Translations under genes and position numbers: made by a program
NCBI RefSeq assembly: GCF_000312665.1
Contig: NZ_HF536773.1
Coordinates: forward strand, 1,111,468-1,175,467
DNA: 64,000 nt
Direction: 5' to 3'
Source: Rhizobium mesoamericanum STM3625
GTDB lineage: Bacteria > Pseudomonadota > Alphaproteobacteria > Rhizobiales > Rhizobiaceae
The notes under the pieces: generated by a model
Told to the model about the DNA's origin: nothing
The model's input: the letters and a program-made list of their open reading frames with translations, nothing else
The model's database searches: none
In this document: positions 43,853 through 52,467 of the stretch, piece by piece
Layout: each line of letters begins with the position of its first letter
Position numbering within the stretch: position 1 is the first letter of the stretch

Positions 43853-44659
43853 TCACTCGGCGTGCGTACTCCATCTTGCATCGCCTTGGAACATGTCGTT
43901 GAGCTTGTAGGCAACTTCCGTCCGGTTCGTCGCCTTCAGCTTCTTCATAATGTTCCGGATGTGAACCTTGACGGTGCTCTCGCGCAGATTGAGCTCATAG
44001 GCGATGATCTTGTTCGCCTTGCCCTTGCGAAGCGCCTGCACGACCTCGGCTTGCCTCAGCGTAAAGATACGCGTCAGTTCTTTTGGTCGCTGCTGTTGCT
44101 GGCTCCGCTCGACACTAGCTGCTGCAGCCGGCGAAAAAGTGTTGCCCGCAACAATAAAGATGCCGCCTGCAACGGCCAGGGCAATCGCTTCGACGCAAAC
44201 CTCGATTCCGACAGAGGTCGGAATGAACCCGCGAGCGCCGCATTCGAGTACCTTTAACGTTTGGCTGAGATCGTCGCCATCGCCTAGAACAACGACTGGA
44301 GCAGGCGCGACTTCAGACGTGATATTCGCGATTTCTTCGGAAAGCGCGGCGTCGTTAGCCTTCCCGCCGGCGATGTTGAGAAGAACCGCGCCAACAGACT
44401 GGCAGCTGTCCTTTTTTCGCCGCCATTCCGCAAGCGACCCAACGGCAAGCGCGGCCATGCCAAGACCGTTCGCCCTCAATGTTGTCGCAAGGCATTCGCG
44501 TTCAAGTGTCCTGGCGTCGACAATCAGCAGGCACTGATCGTCGTTGTGTGCCCCGTCAGAATACTCGATATCCGCTCCTGCCTTGGACAGTGTCGTTGCA
44601 GGCCGGAGCCTGTTCAATGCGATTCGTCCATTCTCAAATTCCGAAGGTACGTAATTCAT
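43853..44659 (-). CDS. LuxR-family transcription regulator with receiver-like domain
   Basis: Codes for 268 residues. Residues about 40-165 resemble a receiver domain (CLLIVDARTLERECLATTL, VGAVLLNIAGG, APVVVLGDGDDLSQTLKVLECGARGFIPTSVG), but the usual acidic pocket and the phosphorylatable aspartate are not clear, since NIAGG stands where an Asp is expected, so it may act without phosphorylation. Residues about 195-262 are a typical LuxR helix-turn-helix: FTLRQAEVVQALRKGKANKIIAYELNLRESTVKVHIRNIMKKLKATNRTEV. The targets are unknown. A large AT-rich spacer lies upstream. Confidence 0.88.
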   Translation of the reverse strand: MNYVPSEFENGRIALNRLRPATTLSKAGADIEYSDGAHNDDQCLLIVDARTLERECLATTLRANGLGMAALAVGSLAEWRRKKDSCQSVGAVLLNIAGGKANDAALSEEIANITSEVAPAPVVVLGDGDDLSQTLKVLECGARGFIPTSVGIEVCVEAIALAVAGGIFIVAGNTFSPAAAASVERSQQQQRPKELTRIFTLRQAEVVQALRKGKANKIIAYELNLRESTVKVHIRNIMKKLKATNRTEVAYKLNDMFQGDARWSTHAE

Positions 44660-45352
44660 ACTAGCCTCATACCCCTTTAGTGCTGGAGATGGTTCGCAGG
44701 AAGTAAACGCAATACTTTGCGACGGTCTCCTAAACGCTGTGGTGTTTCCCCTTTAGTACGCTAACAAAGTAGAATTCATGTCTGTGTCAAATGCCAATGT
44801 CACTTAACGCTTGGTTTCTACTTTATTAACAAACTACATACACGATCTCTAATAAGCAATACAAAAATATTTCTGACAGTTAACAGAAGAAAGGTGAGTA
44901 CATAAAATTGTACCGCTCATCGCCAAATAGTAGAATTTGGTTTCATGGTACTGCTGAAAATATATTTGACCCAAGGTAGTATTGACATACGAAGGAATAA
45001 AATTCCTGAAAGATGTTATCGCTTCTTCATCTATACGATTAAAATACGACGACAGATCGCATTCCCTCATATTTATTATCGGCGATTGCAGTCGAAAACC
45101 TGTGCTAGATTTCAAACAAAGGAGTGAATCCGGCCGATCGGTTGTCATTTTTATTTGCGTTATCTTCGAGGATCAAACAGCACTATTTCGATAATATCGT
45201 CGCCTGTTGCCCCGTGAGAGGTTTCTCTCATGGATGTTCTATTTTCTCTCACGAATGAGAGCATCGCCATCCGCGACCCAGATGGATCGCCGGTTTAATT
45301 CGGCTAGAGAGTCGGATGGACACGTTACGCTTCTCGGGCAAGGAGACCCCAA
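44660..45352. promoter_or_regulatory. AT-rich divergent intergenic region, 693 bases
   Basis: Roughly 44740-45200 is far richer in A and T than the rest of the window. Open frames of 60-100 codons on both strands here lack ribosome sites and are not called. The right part carries the double palindrome at 45215-45261. The region probably controls both the LuxR-type gene and the isomerase gene, and its composition suggests acquired DNA or a site for nucleoid-binding repressors. Confidence 0.5.
45215..45261. promoter_or_regulatory. Pair of palindromes built from TGAGAG/CTCTCA, likely operators
   Basis: TGAGAG-GTTT-CTCTCA at 45215-45230 and CTCTCA-CGAA-TGAGAG at 45246-45261. The centres are 31 bases apart, about three helical turns, so two dimers would bind on the same face of the DNA. 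The gene start at 45353 is 91 bases downstream. Confidence 0.65.
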
Positions 45353-46165
45353 ATGCCATCGCTTCGCTTTGCGCTCAATCATATGGCAGCACCGTCGCTT
45401 CCGATCCAAGACCTGTTTGCCTTGGCCGGTTCGCTCGGCATCGACGCGGTCGAAATTCGCAACGACCTCGCGGGAAATGCGATCATCGATGGAACGTCGC
45501 CGGGGGCCGTCGCAAAGGCGGCGCGGCATCACGGGATGACGATACTTTCCATCAACGCGCTGCAGCGCTTCAACGAGTGGAATGCGCGCCGCGCCGACGA
45601 GGCGCTGACGCTGATCGAATATGCGAAGGCATGCGGCGCACAGGCGCTTGTTCTCGTACCGAAAAACGATGGCACCGGTCGAGCCGATGGCGAGCGTCAG
45701 GACAATCTGCGCCAATCGTTGGCCGCACTGAAACCGATGCTTGATACGGCCGGAATTATAGGCCTTGTGGAGCCACTTGGCTTTGAGATTTGCTCTCTCC
45801 GTTCCAAAAGAGAGGCAGCCACGGCAATCGATGCCCTGTCGGCCCGATCGACCTTCAAGCTCGTTCATGACACGTTTCATCATCATCTTGCCGGCGAGGG
45901 ACAACTGTTTCCCGACATGACAGGGCTGGTTCATATCTCGGGTGTCAACGATCCCGCTGTTTCTGTCGCGGATATGCGCGACCCGCACCGCGTCCTGGTA
46001 ACGGCCGATGATCGCCTGGACAATGCCGGACAGGTACGAGCACTCGTGGAAGCAGGCTATGCGGGACGATTTTCGTTCGAGCCCTTCGCAGCCGAAGTGC
46101 ACGATCTGAAGGATCCGGCAAGCGCGTTAAGGGCAAGTATGGGTTACCTCTCGGCGTCGGTCTGA
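45353..46165 (+). CDS. Sugar-phosphate isomerase/epimerase-like TIM-barrel protein
   Basis: Codes for 270 residues of the xylose-isomerase-like TIM-barrel superfamily (AP_endonuc_2), which includes the inosose isomerase IolI. Metal-ligand positions are seen in GLVEPLGFE (Glu), KLVHDTFHHHLAG (His, Asp), LVHISGVNDP (His) and GRFSFEPFA (Glu). The substrate may be inosose or another keto-sugar. It stands alone, convergent with cobM (16 bases apart), behind the double palindrome. No other inositol genes are in the window. Confidence 0.82.
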   Translation: MPSLRFALNHMAAPSLPIQDLFALAGSLGIDAVEIRNDLAGNAIIDGTSPGAVAKAARHHGMTILSINALQRFNEWNARRADEALTLIEYAKACGAQALVLVPKNDGTGRADGERQDNLRQSLAALKPMLDTAGIIGLVEPLGFEICSLRSKREAATAIDALSARSTFKLVHDTFHHHLAGEGQLFPDMTGLVHISGVNDPAVSVADMRDPHRVLVTADDRLDNAGQVRALVEAGYAGRFSFEPFAAEVHDLKDPASALRASMGYLSASV

Positions 46166-46181
46166 GCCGAACCGATCCCGC

Positions 46182-46943
46182 CTATTCTCGGCCGCGAAAG
46201 CGGCGCTGATAGCCCGCGTCATAGAGCGAGCTCTCGCGAAAGTCGCTGGCCGCAAGCGATGGGCCGACGAAGATGATCGCCGTACGCTCGATGGGCTGTG
46301 CGGTCAGCTTCGCCTCGATGTCGCCAAGCGTCCCCCAAACGATCCGCTCATCTGGCCAGGACGCCTTGGCGACGATCGCGACCGGGCAATCGCTACCGTA
46401 GAGCGGCGTCAGCTCTGAAACCACTTGTCCCAACGCATGAATGGCAAGGTGGATGGCCAAGGTCGAACCCGTCGCGCCGAACGTCTGTAAAGTCTCTTCG
46501 TTCGGCATTGGCGATGCTCGACCAGAAACGCGCGTCAGCACCAGACTTTGGGCTACGGCCGGAATCGTCAGTTCCCTGCCAAGGCTGGCGGCTGCCGCCG
46601 CAAAAGCTGGCACGCCGGGGGTCATCGTATAGCCGATGCCATGTTTTTCGAGCCGACGGATCTGCTCGGCAACCGCACTCCAAACGGAAAGGTCACCTGA
46701 ATGCAACCGCGCGACATCCTCACCGACGGCGGCGGCGCGAAGGTATTCGGCCTCGATCTCGTCGAGTGACATCGGCGCAGTGTCGATGATGCGTGCGCCG
46801 GACGGGCAGTATTGCAATAGCTCCGGAGAGACGATCGAACCGGCATAGAGACAGACTGGGCATTTGGTGATGAGGTCACGGCCGCGCACCGTGATAAGGT
46901 CCGCAGCACCTGGTCCGGCACCGATGAAATGCACAGTCGTCAT
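46182..46943 (-). CDS. cobM: Precorrin-4 C11-methyltransferase
   Basis: S-adenosylmethionine-dependent methylation of precorrin-4 at C11 to precorrin-5 in aerobic cobalamin synthesis. The 253 residues show VHFIGAGPGAADLITVRG (Gly-rich loop), CLYAGSIVSPELL, DVARLHSGDLSVWSAVAEQ, TMTPGVPAFAAAAASLGRELTIP and LTRVSGRASPMP, all characteristic of CobM/CbiF. It is ten bases after cobL, its likely cotranscribed neighbour. Confidence 0.96.
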   Translation of the reverse strand: MTTVHFIGAGPGAADLITVRGRDLITKCPVCLYAGSIVSPELLQYCPSGARIIDTAPMSLDEIEAEYLRAAAVGEDVARLHSGDLSVWSAVAEQIRRLEKHGIGYTMTPGVPAFAAAAASLGRELTIPAVAQSLVLTRVSGRASPMPNEETLQTFGATGSTLAIHLAIHALGQVVSELTPLYGSDCPVAIVAKASWPDERIVWGTLGDIEAKLTAQPIERTAIIFVGPSLAASDFRESSLYDAGYQRRFRGRE

Positions 46944-46953
46944 CTGCTTTGTC

Positions 46954-48186
46954 TCACTTCTTTATATAGCGCCACTGCGTGACGGGCATGGCAGGGCGCC
47001 AGCCATTCATGCCGCCGAGGGGCGCTGCACGTGCGATTTCCATACGTGTCAGCGTCCCACCGTTCTTCTCATGCATCGAAAGCAGCATTGCATCCATCTC
47101 AAGCGTCACGGCATTGGCAACGATGCGCCCTCCCCTCTTCAGCGCCTGCAGTGCTCGCTCGAGCACCCCTGCCTCGCTGCCGCCACCGCCGACGAAGATC
47201 GCGTCGGGCTCAGCCAGGTTCAAAAGCGCCTCGGGGGCAGTTCCTTCCACGATCGCCAGCCCGGGGACGCCGAAGGCAAGGGCATTTCGGGCGATGCGTG
47301 CGGCCCGCTCGCTTGATTGCTCGATCGCGATCGCCCGCAGCGACGGGTCGGTCAGCATCCATTCGATGCCGATCGAGCCGGAGCCGGCGCCAATGTCCCA
47401 GAGCAGTTCGCCATGGCGCGGGGCCAATGCGGCAAGCGTGATCGCGCGGATTTCCTGTTTGGTGATCTGGCCGTCATGCTCGAAAAGCGCGTCGTCCAGC
47501 CCGGGCGTGAGCGCGATCGTTCGTGCCCCCTCCCCCGCCACGACCTCGACGGCAAAGACGTTCAGCGGATCGATTGCAGCAAGGTCAAAGCGATCGGCAC
47601 GAGCATGGCGCTGCCGCTCGCGCGCCCCGCCCAGCGCTTCAAGAACGTGCAATTTGGATTGGCCGAAGCCGGAGAGGCAGAGGAGTTCTGCGAGATGGCG
47701 TGGCGTCTCGCCGTCCGACGTCAGTGCGATGATCCGCCGGCCGTGATGCAGGTGTGGCCGGATGAGATCCAACGGGCGACCGTGCAGCGAAACAGTGGTC
47801 ACCTCCTGCAGTGGCCAACCGAGCCGCGAAGCCGCCAGGCTGAAAGAGGATGGCGCCGGGATGACATGCATTTCATCGGCGCTGATGTGTCGGGACAGCG
47901 TCGCGCCAACGCCGTAAAAAAAGGGGTCGCCCGAACCGAGGACGACGGTCGGTGAACCACGGCGCGCGACGACCGCCTCAATTGACCTGTCGAACGGGCT
48001 TTCCCAGGCACGCCTTTCGCCGCTGATGATCGCTGCCGCGAGCTCAAGATGCCGCCGACCGCCGAAAACCGCAGGCGCGGCAGCGATCAGCCGCTTTGCC
48101 TCATCACCCAGCCCGGCTGGACCGTCCTCGCCGATGCCGATAATAGTCAGCCAGCGTTGGCTAAGAGCGGAAGGCATATCAGACAT
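46954..48186 (-). CDS. cobL: Precorrin-6Y C5,15-methyltransferase (decarboxylating)
   Basis: Bifunctional enzyme that methylates C5 and C15 and removes the C12 acetate carboxyl of precorrin-6Y. Codes for 410 residues: a CbiE-like N-terminal half (LTIIGIGEDGPAGLGDEAKRLI, VVLGSGDPFFYGVGATL, VIPAPSSFSLAASRLGWPL) and a CbiT-like C-terminal half with the SAM site LLWDIGAGSGSIGIEWML. The start chosen is the ATG at 48186, whose bases overlap the oppositely oriented cobK start; a second ATG at 48177 is possible. The ribosome sites are weak. Confidence 0.95.
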   Translation of the reverse strand: MSDMPSALSQRWLTIIGIGEDGPAGLGDEAKRLIAAAPAVFGGRRHLELAAAIISGERRAWESPFDRSIEAVVARRGSPTVVLGSGDPFFYGVGATLSRHISADEMHVIPAPSSFSLAASRLGWPLQEVTTVSLHGRPLDLIRPHLHHGRRIIALTSDGETPRHLAELLCLSGFGQSKLHVLEALGGARERQRHARADRFDLAAIDPLNVFAVEVVAGEGARTIALTPGLDDALFEHDGQITKQEIRAITLAALAPRHGELLWDIGAGSGSIGIEWMLTDPSLRAIAIEQSSERAARIARNALAFGVPGLAIVEGTAPEALLNLAEPDAIFVGGGGSEAGVLERALQALKRGGRIVANAVTLEMDAMLLSMHEKNGGTLTRMEIARAAPLGGMNGWRPAMPVTQWRYIKK

Positions 48187-48955
48187 GGGTAAAATCCGCA
48201 TCCTGATGCTGGGTGGCACTGGTGAAGCACGCGCTCTTGCCCAAGCGCTCGCTGACACCGGCCGGTACGAGGTCTTGCTCTCGCTTGCTGGTAGAACGGA
48301 AAAACCGTCCGATCAACCGGTTCCGTTTCGCATCGGCGGTTTTGGTGGCGCCGACGGACTGGCTGCTTTTCTGCTTGATGGTCGCTTCGACCTGTTGATC
48401 GACGCAACGCATCCCTTTGCCATGCGCATCTCCGCAAACGCCAGTGAGGCCGTAGCGGCGATCGGCGTTCCCGCATTCGCGTTGCGCCGCCGCGAATGGG
48501 TGGCTGTACCGGGCGATCGTTGGACGAATGCTTGGACCGTCACAGAAGCGATTGAGAAGCTTGGCCCCTCGCCTCGCCGGGTCTTGCTGGCGATCGGTCG
48601 CCAAGAAGCGCATCGCGCCGAGGTCGCGCCCCAGCACTTCTACCTCGTGCGAAGCGTCGATCCGGTCGAGCCGCCCCTCGTCCTTCCCGATGTTCAGTTC
48701 GTCTTGGATCGCGGCCCTTACGATGTGGAACGCGAAGTTTCGCTGCTTCGCAATCATCGCATCGACGCCGTGGTGACCAAGAACAGCGGCGGTTCGGCGA
48801 CTTATGCGAAGATCGAGGCGGCCCGCCGGCTCGGTATCGAGGTGATCATGGTCGCGCGCGGGCCAGCCGCCGCCATGCAGACGGTCGCCACTGTTGAAGA
48901 AATGCTGGCCGCGATCGATCACCTGTTTCCTCCTGCAATGAACCGCGGGGTGTAG
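48185..48955 (+). CDS. cobK: Precorrin-6A reductase
   Basis: NADPH-dependent reduction of precorrin-6A to dihydroprecorrin-6 (6Y). The 256 residues begin MGKIRILMLGGTGEARALA and include PFRIGGFGGADGLAAFL, DLLIDATHPFAMRISANA, LLAIGRQEAH and AVVTKNSGGSATYAKIEAARRLGI, the CobK/CbiJ signature. It is the only cob gene here on the plus strand. Its start overlaps that of cobL (the shared CATG) and its end overlaps the end of cobJ by 37 bases. The upstream frame that reads into cobL is not used. Confidence 0.95.
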   Translation: MGKIRILMLGGTGEARALAQALADTGRYEVLLSLAGRTEKPSDQPVPFRIGGFGGADGLAAFLLDGRFDLLIDATHPFAMRISANASEAVAAIGVPAFALRRREWVAVPGDRWTNAWTVTEAIEKLGPSPRRVLLAIGRQEAHRAEVAPQHFYLVRSVDPVEPPLVLPDVQFVLDRGPYDVEREVSLLRNHRIDAVVTKNSGGSATYAKIEAARRLGIEVIMVARGPAAAMQTVATVEEMLAAIDHLFPPAMNRGV

Positions 48956-49683
48956 ACGAGGTCCGATTTGCCGTTTCTCGCAACAACCTTCGTCTCGGGC
49001 GAACCGATGATGACGCAGGTTGCCATATCCGCGCTCGCAGCGTCGGCCTCACCCAGCCGCTGGAGCGTGATGCACTCATCGGGGCGTCCTGCAGCCCTGC
49101 CGAAAATCACTGGTGTTGTTGCAGGCAACTCTGAGAGAAGCAATTCGAACGCCTTGCCCAATTGCCAGGGGCGTGCTTTGCTGATCGGGTTGTAGAGCGC
49201 GATAACGAAGCCCGCCTTGGCCGCCAAGGAAAGCCTATTTTCTATTAAATTCCAAGGCTTTAGATTGTCGGAAAGCGAGATGGCGCAAAAATCGTGGCCA
49301 AGTGGCGCGCCAATGCGGGCGGCAACCGCAAGCATGGCGGTAATCCCCGGTAGCACGACCAGATCGACGGTGCGCCATTCTTCAGCACCGCTATCGATGG
49401 CCTCGCAGACGGCTGCCGCCATTGCAAAGACACCCGGGTCACCGCCGGAAACGACGCACACGGTCGCACCGGTCGCTGCGGCACGCAGCGCAGCGGCCGC
49501 ACGATCCAGCTCCTCCCGGTTGTCGGATGCATGCCGTCGCTGATCGGAGCGAAGGTTCAGCCGGTCGAGATAGGGTCCGTATCCATAGAACTCCGTTGCC
49601 TGTGAGACGGCGGCGTGAGCTTCTGGCGTCATCTGCTCGGGATTGCCCGGGCCCGTTCCGATCACGAAGAGCTTGCCGGTCAT
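48919..49683 (-). CDS. cobJ: Precorrin-3B C17-methyltransferase
   Basis: Methylates C17 and drives ring contraction of precorrin-3B to precorrin-4. The 254 residues carry LFVIGTGPGNPEQMTPEA, YGYGPYLDRL, CVVSGGDPGVFAMAAAV, VVLPGITAMLAVAARIGAPLGHDFCAISLSDNLKPW and LYNPISKARPWQL. The start overlaps the cobI stop by four bases. The last 37 bases overlap the end of cobK on the other strand. Confidence 0.96.
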   Translation of the reverse strand: MTGKLFVIGTGPGNPEQMTPEAHAAVSQATEFYGYGPYLDRLNLRSDQRRHASDNREELDRAAAALRAAATGATVCVVSGGDPGVFAMAAAVCEAIDSGAEEWRTVDLVVLPGITAMLAVAARIGAPLGHDFCAISLSDNLKPWNLIENRLSLAAKAGFVIALYNPISKARPWQLGKAFELLLSELPATTPVIFGRAAGRPDECITLQRLGEADAASADMATCVIIGSPETKVVARNGKSDLVYTPRFIAGGNR

Positions 49684-50411
49684 CGGCGGGCCTCCCAGCC
49701 GGGCACAAGCACCAGCGAGAAGTAGGGCGCGTCGCCATCGGGTCGGTCGGCAAGTTTCGTCATCACCGCATTGGCCATTGTGCCCCGCTCAACGTAGACG
49801 GCCTCGGCAAGGCGACCTGATGCCTCTAGCGCCCGGCGGATTTTCGCAAGGTTGCGCCCCACTTTCATGATCACGGCGGCCTGCGTGTCCGATAGTCGGC
49901 GCTGCAGTTCGGCCTCCGCCATTGTCCCTGGCAGCACGGAGAGGACGTCATCTCCCTGGACAATCGGAATGCCGGCAAGCGACCAGCACCCGGACATGGC
50001 GCTGATCCCTGGAATGACTTCGGTCGGAAAGCGGTTCGCCAGGCGTACATGCAGATGCATGTAGGAACCGTAGAATAGTGGATCGCCCTCGCTCAGTACC
50101 GCGACGGTGCGACCGTCTTCCAAGTGCTTGGCCACGGCAGCCGCTGATCGATCGTAAAAGGCGGTAATCTGGTTTCGATAGGCCTCTTCGTTTTTTTCGA
50201 TTTCGATCGTCACCGGATAATAGAGCGGCAGCAGGATCTTTTCTGCGCTCAGCAGATGCTCGACGATCGCCTTGCCGTTGCCGCCCCTGCCCTGCTTGGC
50301 GAAGTAGGCAACGACATGTGCCGCCTCGATTGCCTTGACGGCCTTGACGGTCAGGAGTTCCGGGTCACCGGGACCCGTACCGACACCAATAAGACGGCCA
50401 GAACTCGTCAT
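49680..50411 (-). CDS. cobI: Precorrin-2 C20-methyltransferase
   Basis: Methylates precorrin-2 at C20 to precorrin-3A. The 243 residues start MTSSGRLIGVGTGPGDPELLTVKAV and show VAVLSEGDPLFYGSYMHLHVRL, VIPGISAMSGCWSLAGIPIVQGDDVLSVLPG and VIMKVGRNLAKIRRAL. The ATG at 50411 overlaps the cobH stop by four bases; the open frame continues 87 codons further into cobH but is not used. Part of the cobFGHIJ run. Confidence 0.96.
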   Translation of the reverse strand: MTSSGRLIGVGTGPGDPELLTVKAVKAIEAAHVVAYFAKQGRGGNGKAIVEHLLSAEKILLPLYYPVTIEIEKNEEAYRNQITAFYDRSAAAVAKHLEDGRTVAVLSEGDPLFYGSYMHLHVRLANRFPTEVIPGISAMSGCWSLAGIPIVQGDDVLSVLPGTMAEAELQRRLSDTQAAVIMKVGRNLAKIRRALEASGRLAEAVYVERGTMANAVMTKLADRPDGDAPYFSLVLVPGWEARR

Positions 50412-51040
50412 AGACCAGGTCTCGCCAAAGCGTTCAGGGCGGCCGCCGTCATGGCACTGCCGCCGAGGCGGCCACGCACGATCGCAAACGGTACGCCATA
50501 GGAGTTCTCCGCTAAAGCATCCTTCGATTCGGCTGCGCCAACGAAACCGACCGGCATGCCAATGATCGCTGCCGGTTTCGGCGCGCCGTCCCGAAGCAGT
50601 TCCAAAAGATGGAAGAGGGCTGTCGGCGCATTGCCGATGGCGACGACGCTGCCTGCGATCCGCTCCAGCCAAAGGTGAAGTGCGGCTGCCGAGCGGGTAT
50701 TGCCGCTCTGCTTCGCAAGCTCCGCAGTACGCGGATCGTGGAGCGTACAGAGCACGTCATTGTGGGCCGGCAAGCGCGTACGGGTAACGCCATGAGCGAC
50801 CATTTCCGCGTCACAAAAGATCGGAGCCCCGTCGTGCAGGGCAGCGCGCGCGGCGCTGACGAAGCCCGGCGAGAACACGAAATGCCCTGCCGCTTCAACA
50901 AGCCCGCATGCGTGAATCATGCGCACGGCAATATCGGCTTCCTCGACGGAAAACCGTGAAAGATCAGCTTCGCTGCGAATGATCGCGAAGGATCGCTCGT
51001 AAATTGCGTCCCCGCTGTGAATATAGTCGTAGTCAGGCAT
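50408..51040 (-). CDS. cobH: Precorrin-8X methylmutase
   Basis: Moves the C11 methyl group to C12, turning precorrin-8X into hydrogenobyrinic acid. The 210 residues show FAIIRSEADLSRF, the catalytic histidine in VRMIHACGLVEAA, PIFCDAEMVAHG, SVVAIGNAPTALFHLLEL and AIIGMPVGFVGAAESKDAL. It starts two bases after the cobG stop. Confidence 0.96.
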   Translation of the reverse strand: MPDYDYIHSGDAIYERSFAIIRSEADLSRFSVEEADIAVRMIHACGLVEAAGHFVFSPGFVSAARAALHDGAPIFCDAEMVAHGVTRTRLPAHNDVLCTLHDPRTAELAKQSGNTRSAAALHLWLERIAGSVVAIGNAPTALFHLLELLRDGAPKPAAIIGMPVGFVGAAESKDALAENSYGVPFAIVRGRLGGSAMTAAALNALARPGL

Positions 51041-51042
51041 TC

Positions 51043-52404
51043 CTATCCCTGTCGCAGCGCCTTTATGGCGTCGTACTTGCCAATCCGCCTAAGGCAGGCG
51101 GCAGCCGATTCGCCAGCTTGTCTCTCGTCTTTGACGAGGCGAGCGAGCTTCTCTATAGCGGAATCGATGTCACCGCCAGCAATCTGTGCATCGGCAATAT
51201 CCGACGCGACGCCGTCCAGCATGAGATTGTAGCCATCGTCCGCGCCGACAATGGAAAGAGCTGACCTCGGATGGGCACAACCCTTGGCGCAACCGGAGAC
51301 GTGAACAACCATCGAGCCGTCCAGTAGTTCAACAGCAATTGCGGCCAACTTCTCGGCGCGAGCCTTGGTCTGGAAGCGGCCTGAAGCGCAGGCACCGGCC
51401 CCGGCGCAAGCAGCAATGCTCATCTCAGGATCGGAGCGGTTGACGGACAGACCATACTTGGACGCCATTTCCGCAAGAGTTTCGGCTGACCGACAGTCGA
51501 GTCCCGTCAAAAAGAATATGCGCCCAGGACCTGGCCTGACTTGCGTTGCGCCAAGCACCCCGGCTGATCCAAGAAATGAAATAAGCTCGCCGGCGTGGAT
51601 CTGGCCGAAGCGCGGACTTAGACCGAGGACTGAGGAACCGTCAGGAAGGGCGAGAGTGCCGGCCTCGGGATCCTTGCGTTCAGGCGCTCTGGCGAGCACT
51701 CCCTCCATAAAGGGGAAGGCGGCCAGCAGAGCCCCGCGTTCGATATCGCGACACCGTTTGTGGCGGCCACAGGACATCAGCAGGTGAAGAAGATCTCCAA
51801 CCGCTTGAACGGCAGCATCGGGACTTCCCGTCAGCAGGGGCAGGGCAGTTTGTTCGTCGCCGCTGATGGCGACCCGCCAGATACCAGCGGAAACTGCGGT
51901 CACACGGATGTCGCCGGTGACGGCGGCAAGACCATAGGTGCCACCGCCGTCGATCAGGATTGATAGTTTCGGCGCCAGCAAGGGCGAAAGAAAAGCCGCG
52001 GCAAGTTTGTCGCGCAGCAGCGCTTCTATCTCGGCTGGATTTCCGATCTCGTCCGGCGCGATGCCATAAAGCGGGGAGAGTTCGATGATAGGGCCGGGGG
52101 GAACCGAGATACCGGCGGCGTCGAGATCTGCCGCAAGCGGCTGGACGGTCTCTGTCCGAAGTCCACGGATTTGCAGGCTGCCGCGCGCCGTGATCTCGAC
52201 TATCCCGTTTCCGTGCCTTTGCGCGGCCTCGGCCAACCGGGTAAATTGCTGAATGGAAAGAATGCCGCCAGGGGGCCTGAGCCGCGCGAGCAGGCCGTCA
52301 CCGGTTTGCATCGGCTCCAGCAGCGTCGGGCAGGCGCCACGGCGCATCCAAGCCGACGGCTCTTGTCGGCTGTTTTGCGTCGTCTGTTCGCCAAGTGCCA
52401 TCAC
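51043..52404 (-). CDS. cobG: Precorrin-3B synthase
   Basis: Iron-sulfur mono-oxygenase of the oxygen-dependent route, which hydroxylates C20 of precorrin-3A and forms the gamma-lactone. The 453 residues have the sulfite-reductase-like fold: RRGACPTLLEPMQTGDGLLARLRPPGG, CGRHKRCRDI, and the cluster-binding cysteines in AACAGAGACASGRFQ and VSGCAKGCAHP. Its presence shows the aerobic route. A GTG start is favoured by AAGGA seven bases upstream; an ATG follows directly. Confidence 0.95.
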   Translation of the reverse strand: MMALGEQTTQNSRQEPSAWMRRGACPTLLEPMQTGDGLLARLRPPGGILSIQQFTRLAEAAQRHGNGIVEITARGSLQIRGLRTETVQPLAADLDAAGISVPPGPIIELSPLYGIAPDEIGNPAEIEALLRDKLAAAFLSPLLAPKLSILIDGGGTYGLAAVTGDIRVTAVSAGIWRVAISGDEQTALPLLTGSPDAAVQAVGDLLHLLMSCGRHKRCRDIERGALLAAFPFMEGVLARAPERKDPEAGTLALPDGSSVLGLSPRFGQIHAGELISFLGSAGVLGATQVRPGPGRIFFLTGLDCRSAETLAEMASKYGLSVNRSDPEMSIAACAGAGACASGRFQTKARAEKLAAIAVELLDGSMVVHVSGCAKGCAHPRSALSIVGADDGYNLMLDGVASDIADAQIAGGDIDSAIEKLARLVKDERQAGESAAACLRRIGKYDAIKALRQG

Positions 52405-52467
52405 TGCCAGTTCCTTCGATCACGTACTTACATGATCGGCACGATCATCGCAAAACCATGATCCGTG

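Noticed and set aside
44849..45194. Open frames on both strands in the AT-rich spacer
   Set aside because: They overlap each other, lack ribosome sites and have no recognisable protein features.
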